A DNA stretch of 62,787 nucleotides, from positions 1-62,787 of the IMG/VR virus record IMGVR_UViG_3300044714_000076; one strand, 5' to 3'. The DNA comes from a virus. The position numbers and the translations under genes are program-made. Positions 55,217-62,630 of this stretch are shown here, piece by piece (positions within the stretch are counted from its first letter, which is position 1; every line of letters starts with the position of its first letter). Under the pieces are notes generated by a model. It had not been told where the DNA came from. It made no database searches and worked only from the letters and a program-made list of their open reading frames with translations.

Positions 55217-55444
55217 TGGTCTATTCCCATGAAGCTAGCGACTAACGACGCATAATTCGGTGAAGGTTCCTAACCTGCGTCACCTACAACCGCTGCCGAT
55301 CCGTTCGGTCCCGACCGGTTCACTCTGAGCCGGCAAGAGAGTGGTTTTTTCCGTGCCACCACCAAGGGTCCAAGAATGGTTATCCGCTCTCAGTCACCAT
55401 CCAAGTCATTGCGTGTCCCTCTTTCGAGGTTGCGGCGCAAAACT
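55217..55444 (-). other. Gap with doubtful frame-broken small gene
   Basis: No clear gene lies in these 228 bases. On the minus strand 55389-55270 reads ITILGPLVVARKKPLSCRLR then VNRSGPNGSAAVVGDAG without a good start. Just upstream, ATG 55402 opens only MTWMVTESG before a stop. A two-base shift would join them, so a frame-broken small gene is possible. Confidence 0.35.
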
Positions 55445-55711
55445 CTATGCCACCTTCTCGCTGCTCTTTTCCATCCGCACCATTTCTGCTGCCAAGATAT
55501 TCTCCGCATAGGCAACACAGCGCTTTTTTGTCCGGCACCATGAAATGCCGTGCGGTGAGTTCAGGTGTTTGCTGTCCGACAAGCGGGTGGCGGCTAAACC
55601 AAAGCCAGCATCGCTAGCGTGATAAATATAAAACCGAATGCCAGACACCTCAGCCTGATATTCGCTCTTTTCGCGGCCCGGCAGCCACTTTATTTTGTTT
55701 TCCGTGCTCAT
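55445..55711 (-). CDS. Hypothetical protein
   Basis: The protein has 88 residues (MSTENKIKWLPGREKSEYQA...), with GIRFYIYHASDAGFGLAATR in the middle and a C-terminus VRMEKSSEKVA. ATG 55711 overlaps the upstream 27-residue frame (ATGA). The end repeats, with a 2-codon insertion, the end of that frame. Function unknown. Confidence 0.65.
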   Translation of the reverse strand: MSTENKIKWLPGREKSEYQAEVSGIRFYIYHASDAGFGLAATRLSDSKHLNSPHGISWCRTKKRCVAYAENILAAEMVRMEKSSEKVA

Positions 55712-55791
55712 GCCACCCTGCTCTTTTCCATCCGCATCCGCTGCACGGTATGGGTGTTCTCCCGGCTGGCGCGGCTGTAGTCCATTTTCAT
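55708..55791 (-). CDS. 27-residue peptide or gene remnant
   Basis: ATG 55791 overlaps the upstream stop and its own stop overlaps the next ATG. The peptide MKMDYSRASRENTHTVQRMR then MEKSRVA ends like the next gene's product. DNA at 55710-55736 matches 55447-55479 except for 6 bases. It may be a remnant left by a local duplication or deletion. Confidence 0.5.
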   Translation of the reverse strand: MKMDYSRASRENTHTVQRMRMEKSRVA

Positions 55792-56069
55792 CTTTTGGCC
55801 ATTTCGGCAGCAAATAGATCGCGGATATGCTGTGACAGATTAAAGTCCTCTGTTGAACTTCCGCATTCTACGCCGCCTTGTTTCGGGAATAATTTTTCAT
55901 TCAGCCGAAGCATTAGATCGTCGCCCCTCCTAAAGAACAAGCTACTATCAGGAAATGACATCGTATCGTCTAGCGCGCATGGTGACTGCGGATTAGAAGG
56001 AGTGCCTCCGGTTTGCGCTGGTGCAAAAGGCCACATGGCAATTACTCCTAAGAGGTTTCGTCGAATCAT
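55788..56069 (-). CDS. Hypothetical protein, possible signal-like start
   Basis: The protein has 93 residues: MIRRNLLGVIAMWPFAPAQT could be a weak export signal. The rest is polar, with DLMLRLNEKLFPKQGGVECG. GGGAGCGG is upstream. It overlaps both neighbours by 4 bases. Confidence 0.6.
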   Translation of the reverse strand: MIRRNLLGVIAMWPFAPAQTGGTPSNPQSPCALDDTMSFPDSSLFFRRGDDLMLRLNEKLFPKQGGVECGSSTEDFNLSQHIRDLFAAEMAKR

Positions 56070-56269
56070 GATGCCGCTCCCGTGAATTTCCTATACCCCG
56101 CCATAAACGCCTCATGGTCCGCAGCCGACCTAAACTTCATCCCTTCCAGCCATTGCCAAGCGCGATAAGCGAGGACTTGCAATCCGCCGGGCCATTGCGG
56201 GCAGGCAGCATCGGCCCATTTCCGAAATGACGGGGCGTCGGTTGGGATTTTGTCGGCGGGGAGGTTCAT
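56066..56269 (-). CDS. Hypothetical protein
   Basis: The protein has 67 residues (MNLPADKIPTDAPSFRKWAD...), rich in Trp and Ala (CPQWPGGLQVLAYRAWQWLE). GGAGGACAG before ATG 56269 fixes the start. Function unknown. Confidence 0.65.
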   Translation of the reverse strand: MNLPADKIPTDAPSFRKWADAACPQWPGGLQVLAYRAWQWLEGMKFRSAADHEAFMAGYRKFTGAAS

Positions 56270-56493
56270 TCTGTCCTCCAACAACGCACGCCTTCGTCTG
56301 TGGTGCGGCAGGAAAACTTGCCTTTGATGGCTTTGCCAAATCCCGTTGCTAAGGCCGCCGCTTTTCCAATTTTGATGTCAGCCGGGAAAAGGAAGGAATC
56401 GCCAACCTTCATCTGCCGCCAAGGATATTTGGCGCCCGCCTCGCGTCGAGGATGCTCTGGCATCGGAACTTTCTTATCGACCGCAATGTCCAT
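56266..56493 (-). CDS. Hypothetical protein, first gene after a promoter
   Basis: The protein has 75 residues: KYPWRQMKVGDSFLFPADIK then IGKAAALATGFGKAIKGKFS. This pattern (motif GDSF.., A-x-A then basic K-x-F-x-C/R) is common in small phage proteins of unknown function. GGAGG before ATG 56493 is better than the upstream GTG. It follows the promoter at 56516-56543. Confidence 0.7.
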   Translation of the reverse strand: MDIAVDKKVPMPEHPRREAGAKYPWRQMKVGDSFLFPADIKIGKAAALATGFGKAIKGKFSCRTTDEGVRCWRTE

Positions 56494-56515
56494 AATGGCC
56501 TCCACAGTCCGAGTA

Positions 56516-56543
56516 TATTTAAAGCAAATCTAACCATTGTCAA
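56516..56543 (-). promoter_or_regulatory. Strong leftward promoter inside left arm
   Basis: On the minus strand a perfect TTGACA (56543-56538), 16 bases, then TAAATA (56521-56516). A 17-base spacing to AAATAT is equally possible. It should restart transcription of the distal small genes from 56493. Confidence 0.65.
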
Positions 56544-56572
56544 GGGCCAATATAAGGCCTACTAAACCTCAG

Positions 56573-56821
56573 TTACTCGGCATTGATTGCGGGGCCGGGA
56601 ATTGCACCCGACGCCAATAGGCAGCGCGCACGACTACGTTGGTCGCTCTGCGCTTCCCGCTTCCGGGTCGTAGGCCGTCGCCTCGCCGGATTTCGAACCA
56701 TGTCTCTGAGAATTTGGCATCCCGAACAGAGGCCATCGTAAAGTGAGTGAACCTTTTGCTTACAGCGATGGCACGTCAGAACTTCGCCAGCGCAGCAAAT
56801 GTAGTGGTGGTATCGAGCCAT
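56573..56821 (-). CDS. Zinc-finger protein
   Basis: The protein has 82 residues. YICCAGEVLTCHRCKQKVHS and GLCSGCQILRDMV give two Cys pairs for a zinc ribbon, followed by a very basic region (RNPARRRPTTRKREAQ). ATG 56821 with GGGAAAG just upstream is chosen over ATG 56833. Likely nucleic-acid binding, inferred. Confidence 0.6.
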   Translation of the reverse strand: MARYHHYICCAGEVLTCHRCKQKVHSLYDGLCSGCQILRDMVRNPARRRPTTRKREAQSDQRSRARCLLASGAIPGPAINAE

Positions 56822-56845
56822 AATCTTTCCCATGCTATGCAGAAG

Positions 56846-57187
56846 TTAACCGCCAGAAGCTTCAATCAGAGTGTATCCGGCTGCCGCAGCAAAAACGGTT
56901 CGCGCCTCATCGTGTGCAGCCCATAATTCGGCGCGCTGGTCTGGCGTCATGGATAAAGGGTTCATCGTCGGCTGATCCATCAGCCGTGCAAGAGCCTTTA
57001 ACAATCGAGGCGCCGCTATGATCAAACGAGCGTCATCCTCTGTTAGCGGCCACTCCTTCGAATGTGAACCGCAAATCCCCGGAGTCTCATCCTCATAGAA
57101 CGCACACTCTACTTTCAAATTGCTCGGGTCCTCATCGTTGAGGACCCATGGCCCCGGCGTATGCTTTTCTTTATTCTCTTCCTTCAT
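56846..57187 (-). CDS. HTPGPW-family phage protein, second copy
   Basis: The protein has 113 residues. HTPGPWVLND near the start and DDARLIIAAPRLLKALARLM match the family signature also seen at 4658-4987. CGGAG is upstream. Two divergent members in one phage suggest distinct roles. Function unknown. Confidence 0.8.
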   Translation of the reverse strand: MKEENKEKHTPGPWVLNDEDPSNLKVECAFYEDETPGICGSHSKEWPLTEDDARLIIAAPRLLKALARLMDQPTMNPLSMTPDQRAELWAAHDEARTVFAAAAGYTLIEASGG

Positions 57188-57203
57188 GGAAATTCTCCGC
57201 TGC

Positions 57204-57350
57204 TCATAGCATCCATTCTGGCCAAGTGCCGGGAATCATCCAACTGCACATTGATCCGGCCCGATCTCCAAAGCAGCCGTCGAACGGCGTGCGGACAAAT
57301 ATCATCGCCGGAAACTTCTTGCCGCTGCCGGGTACATAAACCACCATCAT
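57204..57350 (-). CDS. 48-residue hypothetical protein
   Basis: ATG 57350 follows AGGAGAACACC. The product MMVVYVPGSGKKFPAMIFVR then TPFDGCFGDRAG... ends in Trp/Met-rich sequence (CSWMIPGTWPEWML). The strong ribosome-binding site supports it. Function unknown. Confidence 0.65.
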   Translation of the reverse strand: MMVVYVPGSGKKFPAMIFVRTPFDGCFGDRAGSMCSWMIPGTWPEWML

Positions 57351-57388
57351 GGTGTTCTCCTACCTCCAAAACGGACAGATATCTGTCA

Positions 57389-57613
57389 TTACTCGCCACG
57401 CTGGGCGCGCTCGAAACGCCTATGCTGGCGCATGTTGTGCATCCTCCCCCGCTGATCCACCTGTTCTTTCTCAACTAAAAGAATGGCGTCCAAAAAGTCT
57501 TGGGCGTGCTTCTCGTTGCCCAATTCGAGTTCGTTGCGATAGGCTTGGCGCATCAATCGTAATTCCCATTCTTGTCTAGCCTTCGAATTGTTGGGGAGTG
57601 CCGGTTTGTTCAT
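57389..57613 (-). CDS. Hypothetical helical protein
   Basis: The protein has 74 residues, charged and helical (RQEWELRLMRQAYRNELELG, AQDFLDAILLVEKEQ), with a basic tail. No family recognised. Confidence 0.65.
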   Translation of the reverse strand: MNKPALPNNSKARQEWELRLMRQAYRNELELGNEKHAQDFLDAILLVEKEQVDQRGRMHNMRQHRRFERAQRGE

Positions 57614-57622
57614 TTGTCTGCC

Positions 57623-58156
57623 CTATCCGAACGGATTACGTGCGCCCTTTTGAAGCTCTAGCCGAAATCCCATTGCCTCGACCCAATCAAAAAAACTCTG
57701 TAGTCTTGGCATCTGTTCTCCTCGCTCCCACTTCGCGATTTGAACGCAGTGAGAACCTAGAATTTTGGCAAGGCGTTCCTGGGTCATTCCGTTTTTCCGC
57801 CGCGTCTCGCGCAGCGTGCGGATTATAGAATGCCGCGATTGTTTTGTTGAAGGGTCTCGCCTCAATTTCATTTGAGCGGCCATCTTGGTAATCGCAGGCT
57901 GCGGGTGTCGGGGGATAGCCGTCAAGATTTCGGCCCATGAACCGCGCGGCCAAAGGCGCCGCAAGGTGGCGCGCTCGGGGCCGGTCCAGGGTGTCCTTGA
58001 ATTGTAAAGGCGCTTGATACCTTGAGAGATTACCTGATTGCGAATTGCCGCCTGAGTGCGGCCGGGAAACTGGCTCAGAATATTGCGCCATTTCTCGACA
58101 GGATAAATCAGCCGGACGAGTTCCAGTTCTTCCGCAGTCCAAGGTTTTCCGGCCAT
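57623..58156 (-). CDS. Tandem Myb-like plus XRE regulator
   Basis: The protein has 177 residues. Two Myb/SANT-like repeats, each with spaced tryptophans, lie at about residues 5-48 (KPWTAEELELVRLIYPVEKW, FPGRTQAAIRNQ) and 54-95 (TPWTGPERATLRRLWPRGSW). An XRE helix-turn-helix is at about 110-165 (RETRRKNGMTQERLAKILGS, IAKWERGEQMPR). Three DNA-binding units in one small protein is uncommon. Probably a late or middle transcription regulator. Confidence 0.75.
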   Translation of the reverse strand: MAGKPWTAEELELVRLIYPVEKWRNILSQFPGRTQAAIRNQVISQGIKRLYNSRTPWTGPERATLRRLWPRGSWAEILTAIPRHPQPAITKMAAQMKLRRDPSTKQSRHSIIRTLRETRRKNGMTQERLAKILGSHCVQIAKWERGEQMPRLQSFFDWVEAMGFRLELQKGARNPFG

Positions 58157-58193
58157 TCATAATCTGCCTGTTAATTCCGTATATGCCGCCGTT

Positions 58194-58598
58194 TTATGGA
58201 CGCGCTTTGCCAGCAACAAACTGGCGGATGCGCTTTGTTACGGCGCGCTCGCCGACTGCGCCCTTCTGATACTTTGCCGGGTACTTTGATTGGGCAAATA
58301 GAAACTCGACCTCAGAAAGCTCGATGCCAAATAACGAGGCGGCGGCATCAAAGCCTATGTTGTCGCCGTGCTCTGGCGAAATGTAGTAGCGCGCTCCGCC
58401 ATTGGTGAGACCGGCGCGCTTAAAGGCCCCGCTCAAAACTGCCAGCCCCATAGCGCAAGCCGTGGTCCCGCAATTGAGCGCCACTTCCCCGTCGTCGCGA
58501 GCGTTACCCCAGTCGTACAAATCGAATTTGATGCCGTTCTTGTTCTTGGCGTCCGCTTCGAGCAGATCGGCCAGCTTCAAAAGTCTGCGCTTGTTCAC
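58194..58598 (-). CDS. Phage protein with CGTTACAMG motif
   Basis: The protein has 134 residues. LLKLADLLEADAKNKNGIKF, NCGTTACAMGLAVLSGAF and DAAASLFGIELSEVEFLFAQ form a pattern recalled from small phage proteins of unknown function. GTG 58598 follows AGGAGGATACC, which fixes the start. Confidence 0.7.
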   Translation of the reverse strand: MNKRRLLKLADLLEADAKNKNGIKFDLYDWGNARDDGEVALNCGTTACAMGLAVLSGAFKRAGLTNGGARYYISPEHGDNIGFDAAASLFGIELSEVEFLFAQSKYPAKYQKGAVGERAVTKRIRQFVAGKARP

Positions 58599-58613
58599 GG
58601 TATCCTCCTACCT

Positions 58614-58859
58614 CTAAGTTGGCGACATACTTGTTGACAGTGGCAAGAAGTCGGACGAGTTGATGATGCGATTGCATTCGTCCATCGCCGAGCAAATTTG
58701 CCTAAATGTAAGAAGGTCCATTTCGATCTTAATCAACAGATCGTCTCGCGCGCCTTCCCATACCGTTTTCAGTTCCTCAATGTGATCGATGCCGTGCAGC
58801 GCCAGATCAATGCTATCGATGGCGTTTCGCATTTCAGTGTATTTTTCTTTCAGGGTCAT
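58614..58859 (-). CDS. Small coiled-coil protein
   Basis: The protein has 81 residues, acidic and helical throughout (MTLKEKYTEMRNAIDSIDLA, DHIEELKTVWEGARDDLLIK). AGGCAA upstream. Function unknown. Confidence 0.65.
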   Translation of the reverse strand: MTLKEKYTEMRNAIDSIDLALHGIDHIEELKTVWEGARDDLLIKIEMDLLTFRQICSAMDECNRIINSSDFLPLSTSMSPT

Positions 58860-58866
58860 TTGCCTG

Positions 58867-59145
58867 TTAACCTGTCGAAAGCGCCCGAAGCTTTTTCAGG
58901 TACGCGATACGCTTGCGCGGCGACAACCGTGGCACCGGAAATTTGGAGTTCTTCGCGATCAGCTTCTCCAACTTGTCCAGTGTTGCCCACGCCATCGCCG
59001 CATCCATCGGCCCCGCGCCTGGCTCGACGCCCTGCTCCACCCAGGATCTCATGGTCGGATGCGGGCGATCGAACCAGCGGGCCAGATCGGCAACTGTGAG
59101 GTTGCCGTCCTTCTGACATTTCTGGAGTCGGGACTGGAAAGTCAT
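58867..59145 (-). CDS. Putative HTH DNA-binding protein
   Basis: The protein has 92 residues. LTVADLARWFDRPHPTMRSW (about residues 16-35) is a good helix-turn-helix, and the C-terminus is basic (PRLSPRKRIAYLKKLRALS). It overlaps the ssDNA-binding candidate by ATGA, so it is likely part of the replication operon. Confidence 0.7.
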   Translation of the reverse strand: MTFQSRLQKCQKDGNLTVADLARWFDRPHPTMRSWVEQGVEPGAGPMDAAMAWATLDKLEKLIAKNSKFPVPRLSPRKRIAYLKKLRALSTG

Positions 59146-60146
59146 GACTTGAAAAACGCATCCAGGTCGTTCGCCAGGTCGGCTGGCGGCGCTTCGGGTT
59201 GCTGAATACCGAAGTTGGGGGCGGCTTCGGGGCGGAAGGGGGCCATGGTCGTCTGGCCGTTCTCGGGAGCTGCCGGTGCGGCTTCCTTCTTGGGACGCCC
59301 GCGAGTTTTGGGCTGCTCAGAAGGCATTGCGTTGCCGGCAAGACCTGTTCCCGGGCCAGTCTGCGCAGCAAGTCGTTCGGCGGTTTGCTGGGGCGCCACC
59401 AACGCTCCCTGAATCGGCTGATCCAGCCGGCCCACGATGCCATCGGTTGCGTGGCTCAGAAGCATCTCGTTGCGGAGAGCACCGGCCTCGGGATCGATGA
59501 AGTAGCTCGACGCCGCGAACTGCACCACGCCGCTCTTATCAGCCTCGAACGTGAGCCGTGTCACAACATCGCGCATGTCGGCACCAGTCTTGCCGAATTT
59601 TTCCTTGTATTTTTTCCAGTTGTCGAACGAACCAGGAGTGACGCGGAACTGGAATGCAATCTTGTGCATCAGCACCCACTTCGCTTCCTTCGGATTGGGC
59701 AAGTCCAGAACGAACACCGCAGCCCACAGCTCGTCGCGGCACGCCTTCACCGGCTTGCCTGTCAGTTTCGACTGCGCAGAACCACGCTTGTTCCATTCGC
59801 AACTATTGCACATATGCCCACCCGCAGCGTTCTGCGGCTCGGTCGCTTCCCGGCTGGCGGCGATGCCATTCGAGGACCAGCAAAGCGGCGGATCGTTGCT
59901 TTCGGGAGTCCACGGTTTTTCGGGATCGTAAAGCAGCTTGCACATCTTGTCGGACAAATCGAAAATGCACACGTCGAGATACTTCGTCTCGACCGGATGC
60001 TTCTCACCGGCAGCATCGATCAGGGTAAAATTGCTGCCCCGAATCGAAATGTGAGGTGGCATGGCTGAACCCATGCCCTCGGTGGCGCGGTCAGCCAAGC
60101 GCGGCAGGGCAGCTTTTTGCAGGTAGTCGGGTAGTTGCGCGGTCAT
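59142..60146 (-). CDS. Candidate single-stranded DNA-binding protein
   Basis: The protein has 334 residues. The N-terminal ~230 residues are beta-rich, with a possible zinc site (DPPLCWSS, HMCNSCEWNK, KACRDEL). A Pro/Ala linker with an AT-hook-like KTRGRPKKE follows, and the C-terminus ends in the acidic-aromatic tail DLANDLDAFFKS. Such tails are typical of phage and bacterial ssDNA-binding proteins and recruit replication partners. It lies beside the SNF2 helicase genes. Assignment rests on layout, not on a firm family match. Confidence 0.55.
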   Translation of the reverse strand: MTAQLPDYLQKAALPRLADRATEGMGSAMPPHISIRGSNFTLIDAAGEKHPVETKYLDVCIFDLSDKMCKLLYDPEKPWTPESNDPPLCWSSNGIAASREATEPQNAAGGHMCNSCEWNKRGSAQSKLTGKPVKACRDELWAAVFVLDLPNPKEAKWVLMHKIAFQFRVTPGSFDNWKKYKEKFGKTGADMRDVVTRLTFEADKSGVVQFAASSYFIDPEAGALRNEMLLSHATDGIVGRLDQPIQGALVAPQQTAERLAAQTGPGTGLAGNAMPSEQPKTRGRPKKEAAPAAPENGQTTMAPFRPEAAPNFGIQQPEAPPADLANDLDAFFKS

Positions 60147-60550
60147 TACGATCTCCGTATGTTGACCCGGTTGAAATAGTTCACCTCAATTCCAGGAGGC
60201 GGCTGGTTCTTGTTATCTTCGAGGTACTGTTTGAGCGCGTCTTTCTGAGGGGCGCCAACTTGCAGCAGCTCGTTGCCGATCGCGTCCCAATTCTCGTTCA
60301 CGAAATCGAGGTACTTGTCGCGGTCGATCACCTTTGGCGTGGTGATGGTCGAGATGTATGCGGTCCCATTATCCGTGGACATGGAATTCTGCTTCTGCTC
60401 GTGCATCATACCGAGCAGGATACCCTTGATTTCGTCCATACGCTTCTTGTGCGGCGCGAGGTGTTCGGTGAAGCGCTTGCTCTCGGCGGCACACCAGTCG
60501 TCCAGCTTGGTGTGTTCGGCGATGAGGTCGGCGGCGGTAATATTATGCAT
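60146..60550 (-). CDS. Hypothetical phage protein with helical N-terminus
   Basis: The protein has 134 residues. AEHTKLDDWCAAESKRFTEH and KKRMDEIKGILLGMMHEQKQ form a helical hairpin, followed by TAYISTITTPKVIDRDKYLD. This resembles small recombination/ssDNA-binding accessory proteins found near phage SSB genes, but no function is certain. It overlaps the neighbour at 60146 by one base (TAATG). Confidence 0.65.
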   Translation of the reverse strand: MHNITAADLIAEHTKLDDWCAAESKRFTEHLAPHKKRMDEIKGILLGMMHEQKQNSMSTDNGTAYISTITTPKVIDRDKYLDFVNENWDAIGNELLQVGAPQKDALKQYLEDNKNQPPPGIEVNYFNRVNIRRS

Positions 60551-60722
60551 CGTTTTCACACTGGCAGTTAGGATGCGGATTACCGCGCTCGCCATAACCA
60601 CACGCGGTACAAAATGTATCGTTGTACCGAAGATTCGCAAACACTTCCGCACGCTGCTGCCACGGTAACTCAATGAGTGCCGCGAAACAATTTTCATAAG
60701 CGGCTTTTTGCTGGTCGTTCAT
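60543..60722 (-). CDS. 59-residue zinc-finger protein
   Basis: ATG 60722 overlaps the helicase stop as ATGA, and its end overlaps the next gene by 8 bases. The product (MNDQQKAAYENCFAALIELP...) has FCTACGYGERGNPHPNCQC, a C-x2-C...C-x-C zinc site. It fills the space between the helicase and the next gene. It may be a helicase or SSB partner. Confidence 0.7.
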   Translation of the reverse strand: MNDQQKAAYENCFAALIELPWQQRAEVFANLRYNDTFCTACGYGERGNPHPNCQCENDA

Positions 60723-62350
60723 AGCGCGTTCGCTTTCACCAGGTCGAGAAGGGCGCCTTGCAGCGCGAGGTTATTTTCGAGACGCCTGAATATTTCTCGT
60801 TCGAGTGGGTTACTGACGAGTTGGACGACGGCGGTGGGAAAGCGCTGACCGGGGCGCTGCATTCGAGCGTTGGCTTGGGCATATAGCTCGGGTTTCTCCG
60901 TTGGCCCGAACCAGACGATAGCGCGTGCTGCGTAGAGATCAAGGCCGTGTCCCATTGTTTGCGGGTCGGCCACAAGAACTCGCAACGGGTTTTCCAAATC
61001 CTGGAAAGCCTGGAAAATGTTGCTACGATCTTTCTGACTGACATCGCCGTTCACTATGGCTGCGCCGTATTTATCCTTGATGTTCTTATAGATGATATTG
61101 ATTATGCTTGTCAAGGGGCTAAAAATTATTGCCTTCCCAGGCACTTGCTCCAGTACGTCCATCAACTCGGCGTGTCGGGGCTTGGCATCGATCGCGTGGA
61201 CTCGGTGGTTCTGGTCGTAGATAGCTCCGAGGCTGATCTGGACGAACTTGATACGCGCCGCGGCCTCATTCACTGCTGATATGGCGGCGCCAGACTTGAC
61301 CGTGACCACAAAATCCTTCTTGAGATCGGCCATGAGCTTCTTTTGCTCGGCCGTTAATTCCACCTCACGAAGCTGGGTGGTCGTGGGGGGCGAATCCCAG
61401 ACATCTTCTATGGCAAAACGAATTGAGGGCTTGAGCAACGCGCGGGCCTTCTCGTAGCCGTCCTTGCGCGGCACCCATTTAAAACTGTTGGGCGCGACCT
61501 GATACATGGTCTCCATTTGGAATGACTGCTTCGACTTGCCGAAAGCATTGTTCAGGAGCTTGGCAAGGCCATAAGCGTCTGTTGGAGCATTCGGCGTTGG
61601 TGTGCCAGTAAGCATCCACAGGTAGTCGCGCTTTCCAAATACGAGACGAGCGATACGGTGACGTTTAGTGGTGGAATCCTTATAAGCACTAGCCTCATCG
61701 CAAATTGCGATCTTAATGTCATCTCGTTCGGCCAAGGCTTTACTGAAACCGTCCAGCTCAAATCGCTTTCGCGTGTGGGCGCCGACACCAACGCCATCGA
61801 AGTTGACGATATAAAAATCGGCCGGGCGAGCGAGTGCAGCCAAGCGTCGATTAGCGTCGCCGTGGAGGATTTCAACCGTGCGCGCACCGAGGAAATTTTT
61901 GAAGATACCATCGCTCCATACCCTCTGCATGATCGATAGTGGACAGACGATAAGCGCCCGGCACGTCCCAGGCTTGTGCATCCGCATCACCGCATCGGCC
62001 GCCCACAAGGTCGAGAGCGTTTTGCCCACGCCCATGTCGGACAGCACGAAGCACCGCGGGTGCAGAATCATGAAATTGGTGGTCAGCTTTTGCGACTCGT
62101 AGGGGTGGCCGATCGAGGGGTGACGGGGCCATTTGTAGTTTTCGTCAGTTAGGACTGGCGGAACTGGGAAGTTGAAATGCCGAAGGACTTGCGACGTGTG
62201 CAAGTTGCGCGGCACCGCCAGATAATGCCCGTTGATCTCGCGCGCCTCGGGGATCGCCTGGCGCAACTGGTCGGTCAGGAATTGCGAGGTATTCCTGTAG
62301 ATGAGAAGTTGACGTTTTTGATCCAGGTAAAATTCAGGAGTCGTGTTCAC
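60719..62350 (-). CDS. SNF2/SF2-type DNA helicase
   Basis: The protein has 543 residues. Q-motif-like HPYESQKL (about 82-89), Walker A LSDMGVGKT (103-111), DEAS box (AICDEASAYKDSTTKRHR, 218-221), motif III WMLTGTPTPN (245-254) and C-terminal motif VI QANARMQRPGQ are all present. This matches phage SNF2-family helicases/translocases used in replication and recombination. GTG 62350 overlaps the VRR-NUC gene by 17 bases. Confidence 0.92.
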   Translation of the reverse strand: MNTTPEFYLDQKRQLLIYRNTSQFLTDQLRQAIPEAREINGHYLAVPRNLHTSQVLRHFNFPVPPVLTDENYKWPRHPSIGHPYESQKLTTNFMILHPRCFVLSDMGVGKTLSTLWAADAVMRMHKPGTCRALIVCPLSIMQRVWSDGIFKNFLGARTVEILHGDANRRLAALARPADFYIVNFDGVGVGAHTRKRFELDGFSKALAERDDIKIAICDEASAYKDSTTKRHRIARLVFGKRDYLWMLTGTPTPNAPTDAYGLAKLLNNAFGKSKQSFQMETMYQVAPNSFKWVPRKDGYEKARALLKPSIRFAIEDVWDSPPTTTQLREVELTAEQKKLMADLKKDFVVTVKSGAAISAVNEAAARIKFVQISLGAIYDQNHRVHAIDAKPRHAELMDVLEQVPGKAIIFSPLTSIINIIYKNIKDKYGAAIVNGDVSQKDRSNIFQAFQDLENPLRVLVADPQTMGHGLDLYAARAIVWFGPTEKPELYAQANARMQRPGQRFPTAVVQLVSNPLEREIFRRLENNLALQGALLDLVKANAL

Positions 62351-62630
62351 GGCGAACGGCTTTGATTTCGCGAATGACCATCTCGGCAGTACCGGCGGTG
62401 CTGTATCCGCCCGCCTGTTCTATTTCTTCCATCCGCGTGCGCTGCAATCGGGTTGGCTCTTTTCCTTCTCGCTTCACCTCGATACCCCAGAATTCGCCCT
62501 TTATGCAGGCACAAATATCGGGCACACCTGCTTTACCGAAGCCCGCCATGTACGGCAGAAAGTACCAAGCGCCGATTGAATCGAGGTACTTTTTGATTTC
62601 TGCTTTTTCGTGCGATTCGGGAGTTTTCAT
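62334..62630 (-). CDS. VRR-NUC domain nuclease
   Basis: The protein has 98 residues. The chain KYLDSIGAWYFLPYMAGFGK then AGVPDICACIKGEFWGIEVK and RLQRTRMEEIEQAGGYSTAG fits a stand-alone VRR-NUC nuclease. The D-x(n)-E-x-K residues (PDI..., GIEVK) are visible. These are structure-selective nucleases, often encoded next to phage SNF2 helicases as here. Its ATG overlaps the HNH stop across the contig junction by one base. Confidence 0.92.
   Translation of the reverse strand: MKTPESHEKAEIKKYLDSIGAWYFLPYMAGFGKAGVPDICACIKGEFWGIEVKREGKEPTRLQRTRMEEIEQAGGYSTAGTAEMVIREIKAVRREHDS

Noticed and set aside
56581-56680. Possible tRNA on the minus strand (T-arm-like TCGGG-TGCAATT-CCCGG)
   Set aside because: The T-arm folds, but no matching 7-base acceptor partner or D-arm (AGC...GG...GCT) is found upstream. 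The sequence is also in frame in a zinc-finger gene.
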